Notes under the pieces: generated by a model
The model's input: the letters and a program-made list of their open reading frames with translations, nothing else
Databases searched by the model: none
Told to the model about the DNA's origin: nothing
Program-made: the position numbers and the translations under genes
Assembly: GCF_000619885.1 (NCBI RefSeq)
Contig: NZ_JHUZ01000006.1
Span: forward strand, 186,001 to 250,000
Direction of reading: 5' to 3'
From: Balneatrix alpica DSM 16621
GTDB taxonomy: Bacteria > Pseudomonadota > Gammaproteobacteria > Pseudomonadales > Balneatricaceae
Length of the DNA: 64,000 bases
Shown here: piece by piece, positions 23,276 to 33,912 of the stretch
How positions within the stretch are numbered: position 1 is the stretch's first letter
Layout: each line of letters begins with the position of its first letter

Positions 23276-23489
23276 CCCCTAGTAATCCATGTGGTTTCTA
23301 GCTGTATCTGTAACTGCATGAAATTTAAAGCATTTCATTGGTTATGAGATTTCGTGAGATTCATTGCAACATTGATGAGGTTTTTCGTGCACGCGAAGGC
23401 TGCTAAGTGTCTGTTTTTATGGAGTAAGGATTCTCAGAGGTGATGAGATCCGACAGCTATGACATCTGAACATGCATTGAGAAGATCCT

Positions 23490-24329
23490 ATGAATCCAAG
23501 TGTATTGCTGGTCGGCATGGGCAAGTTAGGCGGTAGCCTGGCGCAGCAGTTAAGCCTGCAGGGTTGGCAGGTGACTGGCCTGTGCCGCACTCCCCGTCTT
23601 CATTCGCCTTATCCCCTGCACTATGTCGACTTGTGCCAGCAGGTTCCAACGTTACCAGCCTATGACTATGTAGTGGTGATGTTGACACCGGCGAGCCGGG
23701 ATGAGGCAGGCTACCGAGCGACCTTTGTTCATGGCCTACAGCATTTACTGCAGGGATTGTCCCAGCCTCCGCAACGTTTGCTTTTTGTTTCCAGCACCAG
23801 TGTCTATCACCAGAACGAAGGGGAATGGGTGGATGAACAATCCCCGACTCAGCCCAGTGGTTATGCGGGGCAGGTGCTGCTGCAAGCGGAAGCCTTAGTG
23901 CGGGCCCTCCCTTACCCGACCAGCGTGCTGCGGCTAAGCGGGATTTATGGTGCAGGGCGCAATCACTTGCTAGAGCAGGTGTTGGCGGGGGTGGGCCAGG
24001 CTGAGCAGCCAGCTTATATCAGTAACCGCATTCATCAGCAGGATGTGGTGGGTTTTATCTGTCACCTACTTAACCTGGCGCTGCAGCAGCAACCCTGGCG
24101 GCCATGCTACCTGGTAACGGACAGTGAGCCGGCACCCTTGGCGGAGGTATGTCAGTGGTTGGCCCAGCAGTTAGGAGTGCAGTTGCATACCTTAAAAGGT
24201 CTGCGCAGTCGTGGGGGGAGTAAATATTGCCGTAACCATGCTGTCATTGAGAGCGGTTATGTTTTGCACTATCCCGATTATCGACAGGGTTATCAGGCCA
24301 CATTGGTAGAGTTGGGTTACATAAAGTAA
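23490..24329 (+). CDS. NAD-dependent epimerase/dehydratase family protein (YeeZ-like)
   Basis: The 279-aa extended-SDR-like protein has an N-terminal Rossmann motif LLVGMGKLGGSLAQQL, a central LLFVSSTSVYHQNEGEWVDE and an LRLSGIYGAGRN segment. The classical YxxxK reads GYAGQVLLQAE, so the catalytic Lys is not present, as in YeeZ-type relatives. Substrate unknown. It is the first core gene right of the island and is followed by the GGA-rich RNA. Confidence 0.82.
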   Translation: MNPSVLLVGMGKLGGSLAQQLSLQGWQVTGLCRTPRLHSPYPLHYVDLCQQVPTLPAYDYVVVMLTPASRDEAGYRATFVHGLQHLLQGLSQPPQRLLFVSSTSVYHQNEGEWVDEQSPTQPSGYAGQVLLQAEALVRALPYPTSVLRLSGIYGAGRNHLLEQVLAGVGQAEQPAYISNRIHQQDVVGFICHLLNLALQQQPWRPCYLVTDSEPAPLAEVCQWLAQQLGVQLHTLKGLRSRGGSKYCRNHAVIESGYVLHYPDYRQGYQATLVELGYIK

Positions 24330-24379
24330 AAAATAGGAAAAATTCTTATTTATTTTTTGTTAAAGAGTGGCAAAATAGG

Positions 24380-24535
24380 TTTCCAAGGATGACCAGCAGG
24401 ATGCAGTAGGCAGGATGCCTCAGGGGAGTTTAGGACGATGACGGATAGCCCGCCAGGATGGCCGCTCAGGATAGAGCACACAGGGATCAAGTAAGGATTA
24501 CAGGTCAGACAAGGATTGTCCCCTCCCCCTTTTTT
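24380..24535 (+). ncRNA. Probable CsrB/RsmZ-type CsrA-sequestering small RNA
   Basis: Eleven GGA motifs fall in about 130 nt (24387, 24399, 24413, 24425, 24433, 24443, 24456, 24469, 24484, 24495, 24513). At least five sit in the loop of short perfect hairpins: AGGC-AGGAT-GCCT (24408-24420), GCC-AGGAT-GGC (24452-24462), GCTC-AGGATA-GAGC (24464-24477), GTA-AGGAT-TAC (24491-24501), GACA-AGGAT-TGTC (24508-24520). The last is followed by a C-rich stretch and six T residues (24530-24535). Loop-presented GGA is the CsrA/RsmA binding signature of CsrB, RsmY and RsmZ RNAs. No ORF fits. The 5' end and promoter are not resolved; the flanks, 24330-24379 and 24536-24659, hold nothing else I can name. Confidence 0.82.
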
Positions 24536-24659
24536 CTCCTACCTTTTATACCCTTCTCTTGTTTAGCAGTGCTCTGACAGCATTACCGCAACCTAATAGC
24601 TATGCCCTACTCTGCTTATACAAGCAAATTTCTCGTCAAGAAAAGGGTTCAGCCCAGCC

Positions 24660-26807
24660 TTATTGGCAGTTATGAATACGTTGGATCTTAATGACAGTTT
24701 TCAGGTGGCGTAGACGGCGCAGGACGCGTGCCAAATGGACGCGATCACGCACCTGCAGATCCATTTCCACTTCCAACAGATTGCCTGCCTGTTCATGGGT
24801 ATCGATCCGTAGCAGGTTTGCTTCTGCCTGACTGATGGACAGCGCCAGGGAAGAAATAATCCCTCGCTGGGACTGTACCTGGGCCTTAAGACGGGTAGGA
24901 AATTCGCGGTGACGATGGCTATCCCAGGTGAGATTCAGGCACTTATCCGCCTTGTTCATCCATTCTTGGGTATTGCGACAGTGCGCGTGATGTACCATCA
25001 AATGACCACTGCTGAAGTGGCCAAGAATAGGATCGCCTGGGATAGGGAAGCAGCAACGGGCAAACTTGACCAGCATGGACTCGGAGCCGCTAATGGTCAG
25101 TGCTTGCTGGCTGTTGGTGGTTTTACTGACAGCGGTGCTTGTACTTTGCTCTTCGTTGTCGCGGGGGCGCAGGCGGTGGGCCAGAATATGGGCGGTATGC
25201 TGGCCTAGGCCGACATTCTCCAGCAGGGTGTCCCAGTTGGGATAATTAAACTCCAGCAGGATTTCCGCTTCAGCCACCTCACTACGGCTATCGAGACTGT
25301 AGCCAAATTGATTGGCCGCCTGGGTTAGCAAGCGTCGCCCGAGTTCAATGGACTCGCTCCGCTCCAGGTTTTTTAAATAATGACGAATACTGGAGCGGGC
25401 TTTGCCGGTGACGACAAAGTTCAGCCAAGCCATGTTGGGATGAGAGTTTTCTTTGGTGATGATCTCTACCGTTTGACCGCTTTGTAATGGACTGGATAAA
25501 GCGGCCAAATGGCCATCCAGATAACAGCCTACACAGGTATTCCCTACCTGAGTATGCACGCCATAGGCAAAATCGACTGGGGTCGCACCTCGCGGTAGCT
25601 CCATGATTTTGCCTTTGGGGGTAAAGACATAGATCTCGTCGGGAAACAGGTCTTCCTTAACGTGTTCGATAAACTCTAGCGAAGAGGCGGCCCGCTCCCG
25701 CATTTCCAACAGGTTGGCGACCCAGCGCTGGGCTCGGCTATGGCTGCCCTGTAAGCGGTCGCTGCTCAACTGCTGGTGGCTTTTGCTGCTCCACTGGGTC
25801 GCAATACCCAGATTAGCCACCATTTCCATTTCTTCGGTACGAATCAAGACCTCAAGCTGGAAACCTTTACCGGTAAAAAGCGTGGTGTGCAGAGCTTGAT
25901 AGGCGTTGGCCTTGGGAATGGCGATGTAATCGGAAAAGGTGCCAGGCACGGGCTTATACAGGCTATGTAATGCCCCAAGGATGCGATAACAGGTATCGAC
26001 CTTATCCGTGACGATCGCTACGACCTGGGTTGCCATAATGCTGACCAGGCGTTTGCGCTCGTGGTACATCTTGTTGTAGATGCTGTTGAGATGGCGCTGG
26101 CGCCATACTACCCGAGCACTGAGTTTTTGCTCTTGCAGACGCTGATGAATGCTCTGCTGCACCTGCTCGATTTGCTCTTTGCGTGACTCACGGGTTTTGT
26201 TGACCGCCGCCAGTAAGTGCTTAGAGCGCATAGGAAAATGAGCGGCAAAAGCGAGGTCTTCCAGCTCTGTCCGCATGAGGTGCATGCCCAGACGCCCAGC
26301 AATCGGAGCGTAGATATCCAGGGTCTCGCGGGCAATGCGGCGCTGGGAGGCAGGCTGCATCGCTCCCAGAGTGCGCATATTGTGCAAGCGGTCAGCCAGC
26401 TTAACGACAATGACGCGGATGTCCGACGCCATGGCCAGAACCATCTTCTGGAAATTTTCCGCCTGGGCTTCAGCCTTGGTGGCAAACTCCATTTTGTTGA
26501 GTTTGCTGACTCCATCGACTAAATCGGCGACGATTTCGCCAAATTGTGCATGTAGCGCTTTCTTGGGAATGCCGGTGTCTTCGATGACATCGTGCAGCAT
26601 GGCGGCCATCAGGGTCTGATAGTCGAGCTGCATGGAGGCGAGAATATCCGCAACGGCGAGCGGGTGAATAATATAGGGCTCGCCGCTTTTGCGGTATTGA
26701 CCATCGTGCGCTTGCTCAGCGTAGAAGTAGGCACGACAAACCTGCTGGATTTGCTCCTGCGGTAAGTAGCTGCCTAAACGCTCAGCGAGCGCATCAATGG
26801 TGGACAT
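24660..26807 (-). CDS. spoT: RelA/SpoT family (p)ppGpp hydrolase SpoT, synthetase domain degenerate
   Basis: The 715-aa protein has an intact N-terminal HD hydrolase domain (HPLAVADIL, AAMLHDVIEDT, KLADRLHNMRTL). The synthetase domain is eroded: the conserved MDIYAFRVIV segment reads IMATQVVAIV, losing the catalytic Asp and the Arg, and KANGYQS reads KANAYQA; the EVxIRT Glu is kept. TGS, the zinc-finger-like FARCCFPIPGDP and C-terminal ACT domains are present. It should degrade (p)ppGpp but probably not make it, as known for some Moraxellaceae SpoT proteins. The gmk-rpoZ-spoT order is the classic gammaproteobacterial operon. Confidence 0.95.
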   Translation of the reverse strand: MSTIDALAERLGSYLPQEQIQQVCRAYFYAEQAHDGQYRKSGEPYIIHPLAVADILASMQLDYQTLMAAMLHDVIEDTGIPKKALHAQFGEIVADLVDGVSKLNKMEFATKAEAQAENFQKMVLAMASDIRVIVVKLADRLHNMRTLGAMQPASQRRIARETLDIYAPIAGRLGMHLMRTELEDLAFAAHFPMRSKHLLAAVNKTRESRKEQIEQVQQSIHQRLQEQKLSARVVWRQRHLNSIYNKMYHERKRLVSIMATQVVAIVTDKVDTCYRILGALHSLYKPVPGTFSDYIAIPKANAYQALHTTLFTGKGFQLEVLIRTEEMEMVANLGIATQWSSKSHQQLSSDRLQGSHSRAQRWVANLLEMRERAASSLEFIEHVKEDLFPDEIYVFTPKGKIMELPRGATPVDFAYGVHTQVGNTCVGCYLDGHLAALSSPLQSGQTVEIITKENSHPNMAWLNFVVTGKARSSIRHYLKNLERSESIELGRRLLTQAANQFGYSLDSRSEVAEAEILLEFNYPNWDTLLENVGLGQHTAHILAHRLRPRDNEEQSTSTAVSKTTNSQQALTISGSESMLVKFARCCFPIPGDPILGHFSSGHLMVHHAHCRNTQEWMNKADKCLNLTWDSHRHREFPTRLKAQVQSQRGIISSLALSISQAEANLLRIDTHEQAGNLLEVEMDLQVRDRVHLARVLRRLRHLKTVIKIQRIHNCQ

Positions 26808-26819
26808 GAGGGCTCCTTG

Positions 26820-27035
26820 TTAAAGGTCGTCCTCTTCCTCGTCCTGGGTTTTGGGAGTAACCAGACCTTGGGCGATTTCACGCAGAGCAACCACGGTGGC
26901 TTTGTCGTTTTCCCAAGCAACTTTGGGATCGCGACCACCGGTGGCGAGCTGACGTGCACGCTTAGAAGCGACCATTACTAATTGAAAACGGTTATCAACG
27001 TTTTCCAGACAATCTTCGACAGTGACTCGTGCCAT
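26820..27035 (-). CDS. rpoZ: RNA polymerase omega subunit
   Basis: The 71-aa protein begins [30 protein letters not shown] and contains [17 protein letters not shown], the family core that clamps the beta-prime C-terminus and, with beta-prime, forms a ppGpp site. It is shorter than the 91-aa E. coli protein, lacking part of the acidic C-terminal tail. It lies 12 bp upstream of spoT and 91 bp downstream of gmk. Confidence 0.96.
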   Translation of the reverse strand: MARVTVEDCLENVDNRFQLVMVASKRARQLATGGRDPKVAWENDKATVVALREIAQGLVTPKTQDEEEDDL

Positions 27036-27126
27036 GGTGTTGCTGTCTACCTAAATTTATCTAGGGTTGAACAAAAAGTGAACGATTTCACCGCTTGAGT
27101 ACAAGAGGCGCAAGTTTACGTGAGGC

Positions 27127-28609
<1,483 letters not shown>

Positions 28610-28710
28610 GATGGTGCTAACCTCAGGCACTGCGTAAATGTGGATGATCTGGTATTCTACCCATCCCTGATTTCTTAAGCACCCATTTGGACAACCAAGG
28701 TAATTTGTGC

Positions 28711-29481
28711 ATGAGTTCATCTTTGTCTGATCAGCTGAAGCAACTGGGTATCGATGCCATGCGTCCCAGTGGCCGCAGCCCGGATCAGATGCGCCCAGTG
28801 CGCATCACACGTCATTACACCAAACATGCGGAAGGCTCTGTGCTAGTGGAGTTTGGTGAAACCAAGGTGATCTGCACAGCCAGCGCCATTAAAGGGGTGC
28901 CTCGCTTCCTCAAAGGCCAGGGCCAGGGCTGGATCACGGCTGAGTATGGCATGCTGCCGCGTGCAACTAGTTCTCGCAATGATCGTGAAGCGGCCCGTGG
29001 TAAGCAGGGTGGTCGTACCCTGGAAATTCAGCGTCTGATTGGCCGTTCACTGCGTGCAGCGGTGGATCTGCGCAAACTGGGTGAAAATACCCTGACTATT
29101 GACTGTGACGTGATCCAGGCTGATGGCGGTACGCGTACCGCGTCTATTACAGGTGCCTGTGTGGCCATGGTCGATGCGCTGCGGGTGATGCAAGGTGATA
29201 AGAGCTTTGGCATCAAAAAGGACCCGCTGAATTTTATGTTGGCGGCTGTATCGGTGGGGATCTACAAGGGTAAGCCAGTGTTGGATCTGGATTACTTGGA
29301 AGACTCTGCGGCAGAAACGGATATGAATGTAGTGATGACCTCTGAAGGCGGCTTTGTCGAAGTGCAGGGTACAGCCGAGGGTGTGACCTTTACTAAAGCT
29401 GAAATGGACGCGATGTTGGCGTTGGCGGATAAAGGTATTGCTGAGCTGATTAGTTTGCAACGTCAGGCATTGGCTGAGTAA
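28711..29481 (+). CDS. rph: Ribonuclease PH
   Basis: This phosphorolytic 3'-5' exoribonuclease trims tRNA precursors. The core from [33 protein letters not shown] onward, with [51 protein letters not shown] and the C-terminal VEVQGTAEG, is full length and includes catalytic Asp in [10 protein letters not shown]. The usual family start corresponds to the internal ATG at 28759; I give the upstream ATG at 28711 because AAGG precedes it and nothing clear precedes 28759, but the shorter form is possible. Confidence 0.94.
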   Translation: MSSSLSDQLKQLGIDAMRPSGRSPDQMRPVRITRHYTKHAEGSVLVEFGETKVICTASAIKGVPRFLKGQGQGWITAEYGMLPRATSSRNDREAARGKQGGRTLEIQRLIGRSLRAAVDLRKLGENTLTIDCDVIQADGGTRTASITGACVAMVDALRVMQGDKSFGIKKDPLNFMLAAVSVGIYKGKPVLDLDYLEDSAAETDMNVVMTSEGGFVEVQGTAEGVTFTKAEMDAMLALADKGIAELISLQRQALAE

Positions 29482-29515
29482 GTGCATTTGTTGCAGCAAT
29501 AAATGCTATTAATGC

Positions 29516-29545
29516 AGAGGGAGCCGAATGGCTCCCTCTTAGTTT
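29516..29545. terminator. Bidirectional hairpin between rph and chemoreceptor
   Basis: A 10-bp perfect stem AGAGGGAGCC / GGCTCCCTCT with loop GAAT is followed by TTAGTTTC. It lies between the convergent ends of rph and the chemoreceptor gene and probably terminates rph. Confidence 0.75.
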
Positions 29546-29570
29546 CTGTCGTCAGTGTTGGGTGACAGGG

Positions 29571-31205
29571 CTAGAGTTTAAACACGGCAATCTGTTGTTG
29601 TAGTTGCTGTGATAGTTCATTCAGTTGACGGCTGGCTTGAGCGGAGTCATTGGCGCCACGGTAAACCTCGGCCGCCATATCGCGAATGGCGATGATGCTG
29701 CGGTTAATTTCATCGGTGACGCTGCTTTGTTCTTCCGCGGCAGTGGCGACTTGGGCATTAATGGCGGACATATCCTGTACTGAGCGTTTGATGGTGTCCA
29801 GCGCATTGCTGGCCCGGTCGGCTTGCTCAGCGCCTGAGCGAGCTCGCTCGTGGCTTTCGGACATGACTTTAACTGCGTGTTGGGCACGATCGCGCAGGGT
29901 CTGGATAACGCCCTGAATCTCCTGGGTCGATTCTTGGGTGCGTTGAGCCAGGGTGCGGACCTCATCCGCGACCACCGCAAAGCCACGGCCTTGCTCACCG
30001 GCACGGGCGGCCTCAATGGCGGCGTTGAGTGCCAGTAGATTGGTTTGCTCGGCAATACTCTTAATTACTTCCAATACTTTGCCAATGCTTTCGCTATCAG
30101 ATTGCAGGGTTTGGATCACGGAGTTGGCCTGTTCAACCGACTCGGTCAGTTCACGCATCTGGCTGACAGCGGTCATTACTACTTGATTGCCACGTTCGGT
30201 TTCGGTGCTGGCAGTGCGGGCGTTGTCTTCAGCATGGGCCGCATTATGAGAAATTTCGTTGACCGTGGCCGACATCTCATTCATGGCAGTGGCTACCTGA
30301 TTGGTCTCCGCCTGTTGGCGCTCAGCATGACTGCGTGATTCGCTGGAGAGGGAGTTAATCTCGCTGGCCATTTGGCTGAGGCTGAGCACTGCCTGACTAA
30401 CTTGGCCGACCAGCTGTTGTTGGCGATCCATCAGACCATCAAAGGCTTTGGCGGTTTTGCCAATTTCATCCTGGCCATCATAGTTAGCACGCAGACTGAG
30501 GTTGGAGTCAGCGGCAATGGTGCGCATGGTACGCTGGAGCAAATGGAGGGGCGGTACAATGGTGCGAAAGTTGAGCCAGCTAAAGAGTAGTACGAGGATA
30601 ATGCCGAGCACCACCGCCAGCGTGAACCAGAAGCGTGCGCTGGCATAGAGGGATTCAATCAGCTCGCTTTCGTCTTTGGCGACATCCAGTTGCAGCTCGA
30701 TCAGTTCGGTAATTTTGCTGCTGATAGGATCGATAGTGTCATACAGAGGACCATCATAATCCTGCATTTTGCCAGCGAGCTGGCCGGGGTTGGCACTAAG
30801 AAACTTTTCTACCTGATCAATGGAGCGGTTGGCATCAACGAACAGTTTTTCTGCTTCTTTTGCCAATTTGCTCTCGGTCGGGGTCAAGGTGGTTTGCATA
30901 TAGGCGCGCCAGCGTTGATCAATCACGCTGCGGGCATCAACAATACCCTGACGGGCTTCAGCACCGCTCATGATACCGGCGTTAGCTTTATTGACGGCGT
31001 CAATCACATTGACTGCATAGAGGTCGGCAATCACCTTGAGATCACGTAGGGGAACAACCCTATCGTTATAAATGCTGGTCACGCCAGCATTGATACGGGC
31101 CATGATTAAGGTGGCGCTAATGGCAATGCCGATCACTAGGATCAGGGGAAGCAAGCCGGACAGGATGAGCTTGGTGCGCACAGTGATGTTTTGATAAAAG
31201 CGCAT
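29571..31205 (-). CDS. Methyl-accepting chemotaxis protein
   Basis: The 544-aa chemoreceptor has transmembrane helix 1 at about residues 12-34, a periplasmic four-helix-bundle-type sensor domain (about 35-190), helix 2 at about 193-213, a HAMP domain and the highly conserved signalling tip [46 protein letters not shown]. Methylation helices flank the tip. There is no C-terminal NWETF-type CheR tether. Its RBS lies inside an inverted repeat (31210-31246). Ligand not predictable. Confidence 0.96.
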   Translation of the reverse strand: MRFYQNITVRTKLILSGLLPLILVIGIAISATLIMARINAGVTSIYNDRVVPLRDLKVIADLYAVNVIDAVNKANAGIMSGAEARQGIVDARSVIDQRWRAYMQTTLTPTESKLAKEAEKLFVDANRSIDQVEKFLSANPGQLAGKMQDYDGPLYDTIDPISSKITELIELQLDVAKDESELIESLYASARFWFTLAVVLGIILVLLFSWLNFRTIVPPLHLLQRTMRTIAADSNLSLRANYDGQDEIGKTAKAFDGLMDRQQQLVGQVSQAVLSLSQMASEINSLSSESRSHAERQQAETNQVATAMNEMSATVNEISHNAAHAEDNARTASTETERGNQVVMTAVSQMRELTESVEQANSVIQTLQSDSESIGKVLEVIKSIAEQTNLLALNAAIEAARAGEQGRGFAVVADEVRTLAQRTQESTQEIQGVIQTLRDRAQHAVKVMSESHERARSGAEQADRASNALDTIKRSVQDMSAINAQVATAAEEQSSVTDEINRSIIAIRDMAAEVYRGANDSAQASRQLNELSQQLQQQIAVFKL

Positions 31206-31209
31206 AAGC

Positions 31210-31246
31210 AGTTCCTTTCAACGAATAATTAGGGTGTAAAGGAACT
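31210..31246 (-). promoter_or_regulatory. Inverted repeat masking the chemoreceptor RBS
   Basis: AGTTCCTTT (31210-31218) and AAAGGAACT (31238-31246) are perfect 9-bp complements separated by 19 nt. In the minus-strand mRNA the proximal arm contains the AAAGGA ribosome-binding site, 6 nt before the ATG at 31205. Folding would hide the RBS; the sequence could alternatively be a protein operator. Confidence 0.6.
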
Positions 31247-31279
31247 ATAGCGATTAGAGATATGAACAAAAGTCAGGAA

Positions 31280-31308
31280 GCGCTCTAGTGTTACTAGCGC
31301 GTTTTTTT
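31280..31308 (+). terminator. Terminator-like hairpin with T7 on plus strand
   Basis: Nested complementary arms GCGCT/AGCGC and CTAGT/ACTAG are followed by seven T residues (31302-31308). Neither neighbour is on the plus strand; on the minus strand the hairpin has no T-tract. It could end an unannotated plus-strand RNA or weakly terminate crc. Confidence 0.45.
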
Positions 31309-31347
31309 GGCGGATTTGAGTGCGTAAGGAGAGAAAAGGCTGGAAGC

Positions 31348-32127
31348 TTAGGCTTCCAGCGCGTGATCGTAGTCGATAACCACGGCGGCGTGGTCGGAGA
31401 AACGTGGCTCTTTGAGGATACGGGCAGCTTTTACTTTACGGCCAAACTCCGAGGTGCAGACCTGGTAATCCAGGCGTGCCCCTTCGTTTAGTTCGAAGGC
31501 GCGATTGTAATGAGGCCACCAGGTAAATTGACGATCGGCCTGATTGACTTCACGGAAGGCATCGACAAAGCCCAGCTCATCGAACATCTCCCGCATAAAG
31601 GCACGTTCTTCCGGCAAGAAACCGGAGTTTTTCTGGTTGACGTACCAGTTACTGACATCACGAGGTTCGCGGGCAATATTCCAAGTACCGCAAAAGATAA
31701 ACTGGCGGCGCTTACGCAGCGTCTTCTTCATGTGCGCCATCATATGCTCCAGGAACTCATCCTTGATGGCTTGCTTCTCCGGGTCATTTTCGCCGGAGGG
31801 CAGCAGTAAGGAGCCAATACTGACTTTTTCATAGTCAGCCTGGATGTAACGACCATGAAAATCGCACAGCTCGAAACCCAGGCCGGTCATCACTGCCTTA
31901 GGTTGGGCACGGCAATAAATAGCTACGCCGCTGTAGTTGTCTTCAGGCGCATCGAAGAAAAAGGCTTGGTAGCCCGGGGGGTGATATTTGGCATCGTCCA
32001 GCTGATATGCCTTGGCGCGCAGATCCTGCAGACAGACAACATCCGCATCCTGTTTGACTAGCCAGTCAAACAGCCCACGCTCGGTTGCTTGTTGGATACC
32101 TTGCACATTGAGAGTGATGACACGCAT
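31348..32127 (-). CDS. crc: Crc-type catabolite repression control protein (exonuclease III family)
   Basis: The 259-aa protein belongs to the ExoIII/AP-endonuclease fold and is collinear with pseudomonad Crc: same length, MRVITLNVQGIQQATERGLFDWL, VCLQDLRA, KAVMTGLGFE, YEKVSIGSLLLPSG, QFTWWPHYN and FSDHAAVVIDYDHALEA. The nuclease signature is partly lost: LQE reads LQD, and the GDxN motif reads GTWN, although the final SDHA is kept. Crc works with Hfq to block translation of catabolic mRNAs. Its place next to pyrE is the pseudomonad arrangement. A residual nuclease function cannot be excluded. Confidence 0.8.
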   Translation of the reverse strand: MRVITLNVQGIQQATERGLFDWLVKQDADVVCLQDLRAKAYQLDDAKYHPPGYQAFFFDAPEDNYSGVAIYCRAQPKAVMTGLGFELCDFHGRYIQADYEKVSIGSLLLPSGENDPEKQAIKDEFLEHMMAHMKKTLRKRRQFIFCGTWNIAREPRDVSNWYVNQKNSGFLPEERAFMREMFDELGFVDAFREVNQADRQFTWWPHYNRAFELNEGARLDYQVCTSEFGRKVKAARILKEPRFSDHAAVVIDYDHALEA

Positions 32128-32375
32128 CAGTGACCTGATCCTATTACTTGGTCTGCCCCGGAAAGGGCGCTAATCATACCATAGTTGCTGGGCCCCGCCA
32201 GAACTGCTGACGGTGAGTGCGGCTAAGTTTACTTGCTTTGAATGTTGATAACTAGGTCAATAAGACTTTGGTTTAGCGTCAATTTGGCGTTATTGCTGCC
32301 TGAGCCAGGGGTTGGCGGCGTGGTGGGAGGCAGTACAATAGGCCCCTGTTCTGAACACAGCCGCAAGAGGTCCCC

Positions 32376-33017
32376 ATGCAAGCCTATCAACGAGACTTTA
32401 TTGAATTTGCCATCCGTCAGCAGGTGTTGCGTTTTGGGGAGTTTACCCTCAAGTCCGGGCGTAGCAGTCCCTACTTCTTTAATGCTGGCCTGTTTAACTC
32501 TGGTGCTGCCCTGGCCAAGCTGGGCCGTTACTATGCTGAGGCCATTGTTGATAGTGGTATTGAGTTTGATGTGATCCTTGGCCCTGCCTACAAGGGGATT
32601 CCCCTGGCGGCCGCCACGGTGGTGGCGCTGGCGGAGCATCATGGCCGCGACGTGCCCTATGTATTTAACCGTAAAGAAGCTAAAACCCATGGTGAGGGCG
32701 GTAATCTGGTAGGGGCTCCCCTGCAGGGGCGGGTATTAATCATTGATGATGTGATCACCGCCGGCACGGCGATCCGTGAGGTGATGACCTTGATTGAGCA
32801 AGCAGGCGCTACCCCTGCCGGGGTGGTGATTGCGCTGAACCGGCAGGAGCGCGGTAAGGCAGAGTTATCCGCCATCCAAGAGGTCGAGCGCGATTATGCG
32901 ATGCCGGTGGCCAGCATTGTGAGCCTGGAGCACATTGTCGAATTCTTGCAGCAAAACGGAGCCGAGGCGACACAGCTTGCCGCCATTCAGGCTTATCGTG
33001 CCGAATATGGGGTGTAG
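32376..33017 (+). CDS. pyrE: Orotate phosphoribosyltransferase
   Basis: The 213-aa enzyme joins orotate and PRPP to form OMP in pyrimidine synthesis. Family motifs: [16 protein letters not shown] near the N-terminus, [29 protein letters not shown] (mobile catalytic loop) and the PRPP-binding [14 protein letters not shown]. It is divergent from crc. The start ATG at 32376 gives the standard N-terminus [13 protein letters not shown]. Confidence 0.97.
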   Translation: MQAYQRDFIEFAIRQQVLRFGEFTLKSGRSSPYFFNAGLFNSGAALAKLGRYYAEAIVDSGIEFDVILGPAYKGIPLAAATVVALAEHHGRDVPYVFNRKEAKTHGEGGNLVGAPLQGRVLIIDDVITAGTAIREVMTLIEQAGATPAGVVIALNRQERGKAELSAIQEVERDYAMPVASIVSLEHIVEFLQQNGAEATQLAAIQAYRAEYGV

Positions 33018-33070
33018 GAGCAGGGGGTTAGCTTGTTGCTACAAAGGATGGTAGTTAACTAAGCAAAACT

Positions 33071-33103
33071 AACCCCAAAGAGCCGCTTGGGCCCTTTGGG
33101 GTT
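33071..33103. terminator. Bidirectional terminator between pyrE and hisA
   Basis: The 10-bp perfect inverted repeat AACCCCAAAG / CTTTGGGGTT lies between two convergent genes with an inner GCC/GGC pairing. It closes the his transcript directly after hisA and shows that hisF does not follow here. Confidence 0.75.
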
Positions 33104-33127
33104 GATATCAATATCAGCAGAACTGCT

Positions 33128-33871
33128 TTAGCCCAGCAGTTTGTCGCACAGCGCCTGGGCTTCACGAACATCGAGCGTGCCTTCATAGATGGCGCGACCG
33201 GTAATGGCACCACAGATACCCTGGTGTGCGACCTTGGCCAGCGCCTCAATATCCGCCAGGTTGGTGACGCCGCCGGAGGCAATCACAGGTAATCCAGACT
33301 CCACCGCCAGTTGTACAGTGGCTTCAACATTTACCCCCTGCATCATGCCATCGCGACTGATGTCGGTGTAGACAATGGAGTCAACACCGTCATCACGGAA
33401 GCGCTTGCCCAGTTCAATGGCGCTGATATTCGACACCTCTGCCCAGCCATCGGTGGCGACCATGCCATCCTGGGCATCCAGGCCGACAATAATATGACCG
33501 GGGAATTCACGGCACATCTGGCTGACAAATTCAGGCTCTTTCACCGCCTTGGTACCGATGATGACGTACTGCACGCCAGCCTTCAGGTAGGTCTCAATAA
33601 TGGCAGCGGAGCGAATGCCGCCACCAATCTGGATCGGTAGCTTAGGGAAGGCCTGGGCAATTGCCTTGACCACCTCGCCGTTGACAGGTTCCCCCGCAAA
33701 GGCGCCGTTGAGGTCAACCAGGTGCAGGCGGCGGGCACCAGCCTCTACCCAGCGGGCGGCCATATCGACCGGGTCGTTAGAGAAAACAGTGGAGTCATCC
33801 ATCCGTCCCTGACGCAGGCGCACACACTGGCCATCTTTTAAATCAATCGCAGGAATTACAAGCATGCTCAT
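33128..33871 (-). CDS. hisA: Phosphoribosylformimino-5-aminoimidazole carboxamide ribotide isomerase
   Basis: This TIM-barrel enzyme performs the fourth step of histidine synthesis, isomerising ProFAR to PRFAR. The 247-aa product has [20 protein letters not shown] with the catalytic Asp, the phosphate-binding [23 protein letters not shown] with the second catalytic Asp region, [12 protein letters not shown] and [12 protein letters not shown]. The ATG two codons downstream (33865) may be the true start. In many relatives hisF follows; here a terminator does. Confidence 0.96.
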   Translation of the reverse strand: MSMLVIPAIDLKDGQCVRLRQGRMDDSTVFSNDPVDMAARWVEAGARRLHLVDLNGAFAGEPVNGEVVKAIAQAFPKLPIQIGGGIRSAAIIETYLKAGVQYVIIGTKAVKEPEFVSQMCREFPGHIIVGLDAQDGMVATDGWAEVSNISAIELGKRFRDDGVDSIVYTDISRDGMMQGVNVEATVQLAVESGLPVIASGGVTNLADIEALAKVAHQGICGAITGRAIYEGTLDVREAQALCDKLLG

Positions 33872-33912
33872 ACCTTTAGCTTGGGCAGGTGGCTGCCCTT
33901 AAACATCAAAAT

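Noticed and set aside
14273..23375. CAACATTG at 14273-14280 and 23368-23375 as attachment-site repeats of the island
   Set aside because: Only 8 bp, no integrase or tRNA target at either end; too weak to support site-specific integration.
24387..24515. Repeated AGGAT units as a CRISPR or tandem repeat
   Set aside because: Units are irregularly spaced and the spacers form hairpin arms; no repeat-spacer structure or cas genes.
31348..32127. Calling this gene xthA (exonuclease III)
   Set aside because: Catalytic Glu and Asp positions are altered and the length, sequence path and pyrE linkage match Crc better.
32229..32690. A minus-strand ORF over the pyrE 5' end
   Set aside because: Overlaps conserved pyrE coding sequence and shows no family features.
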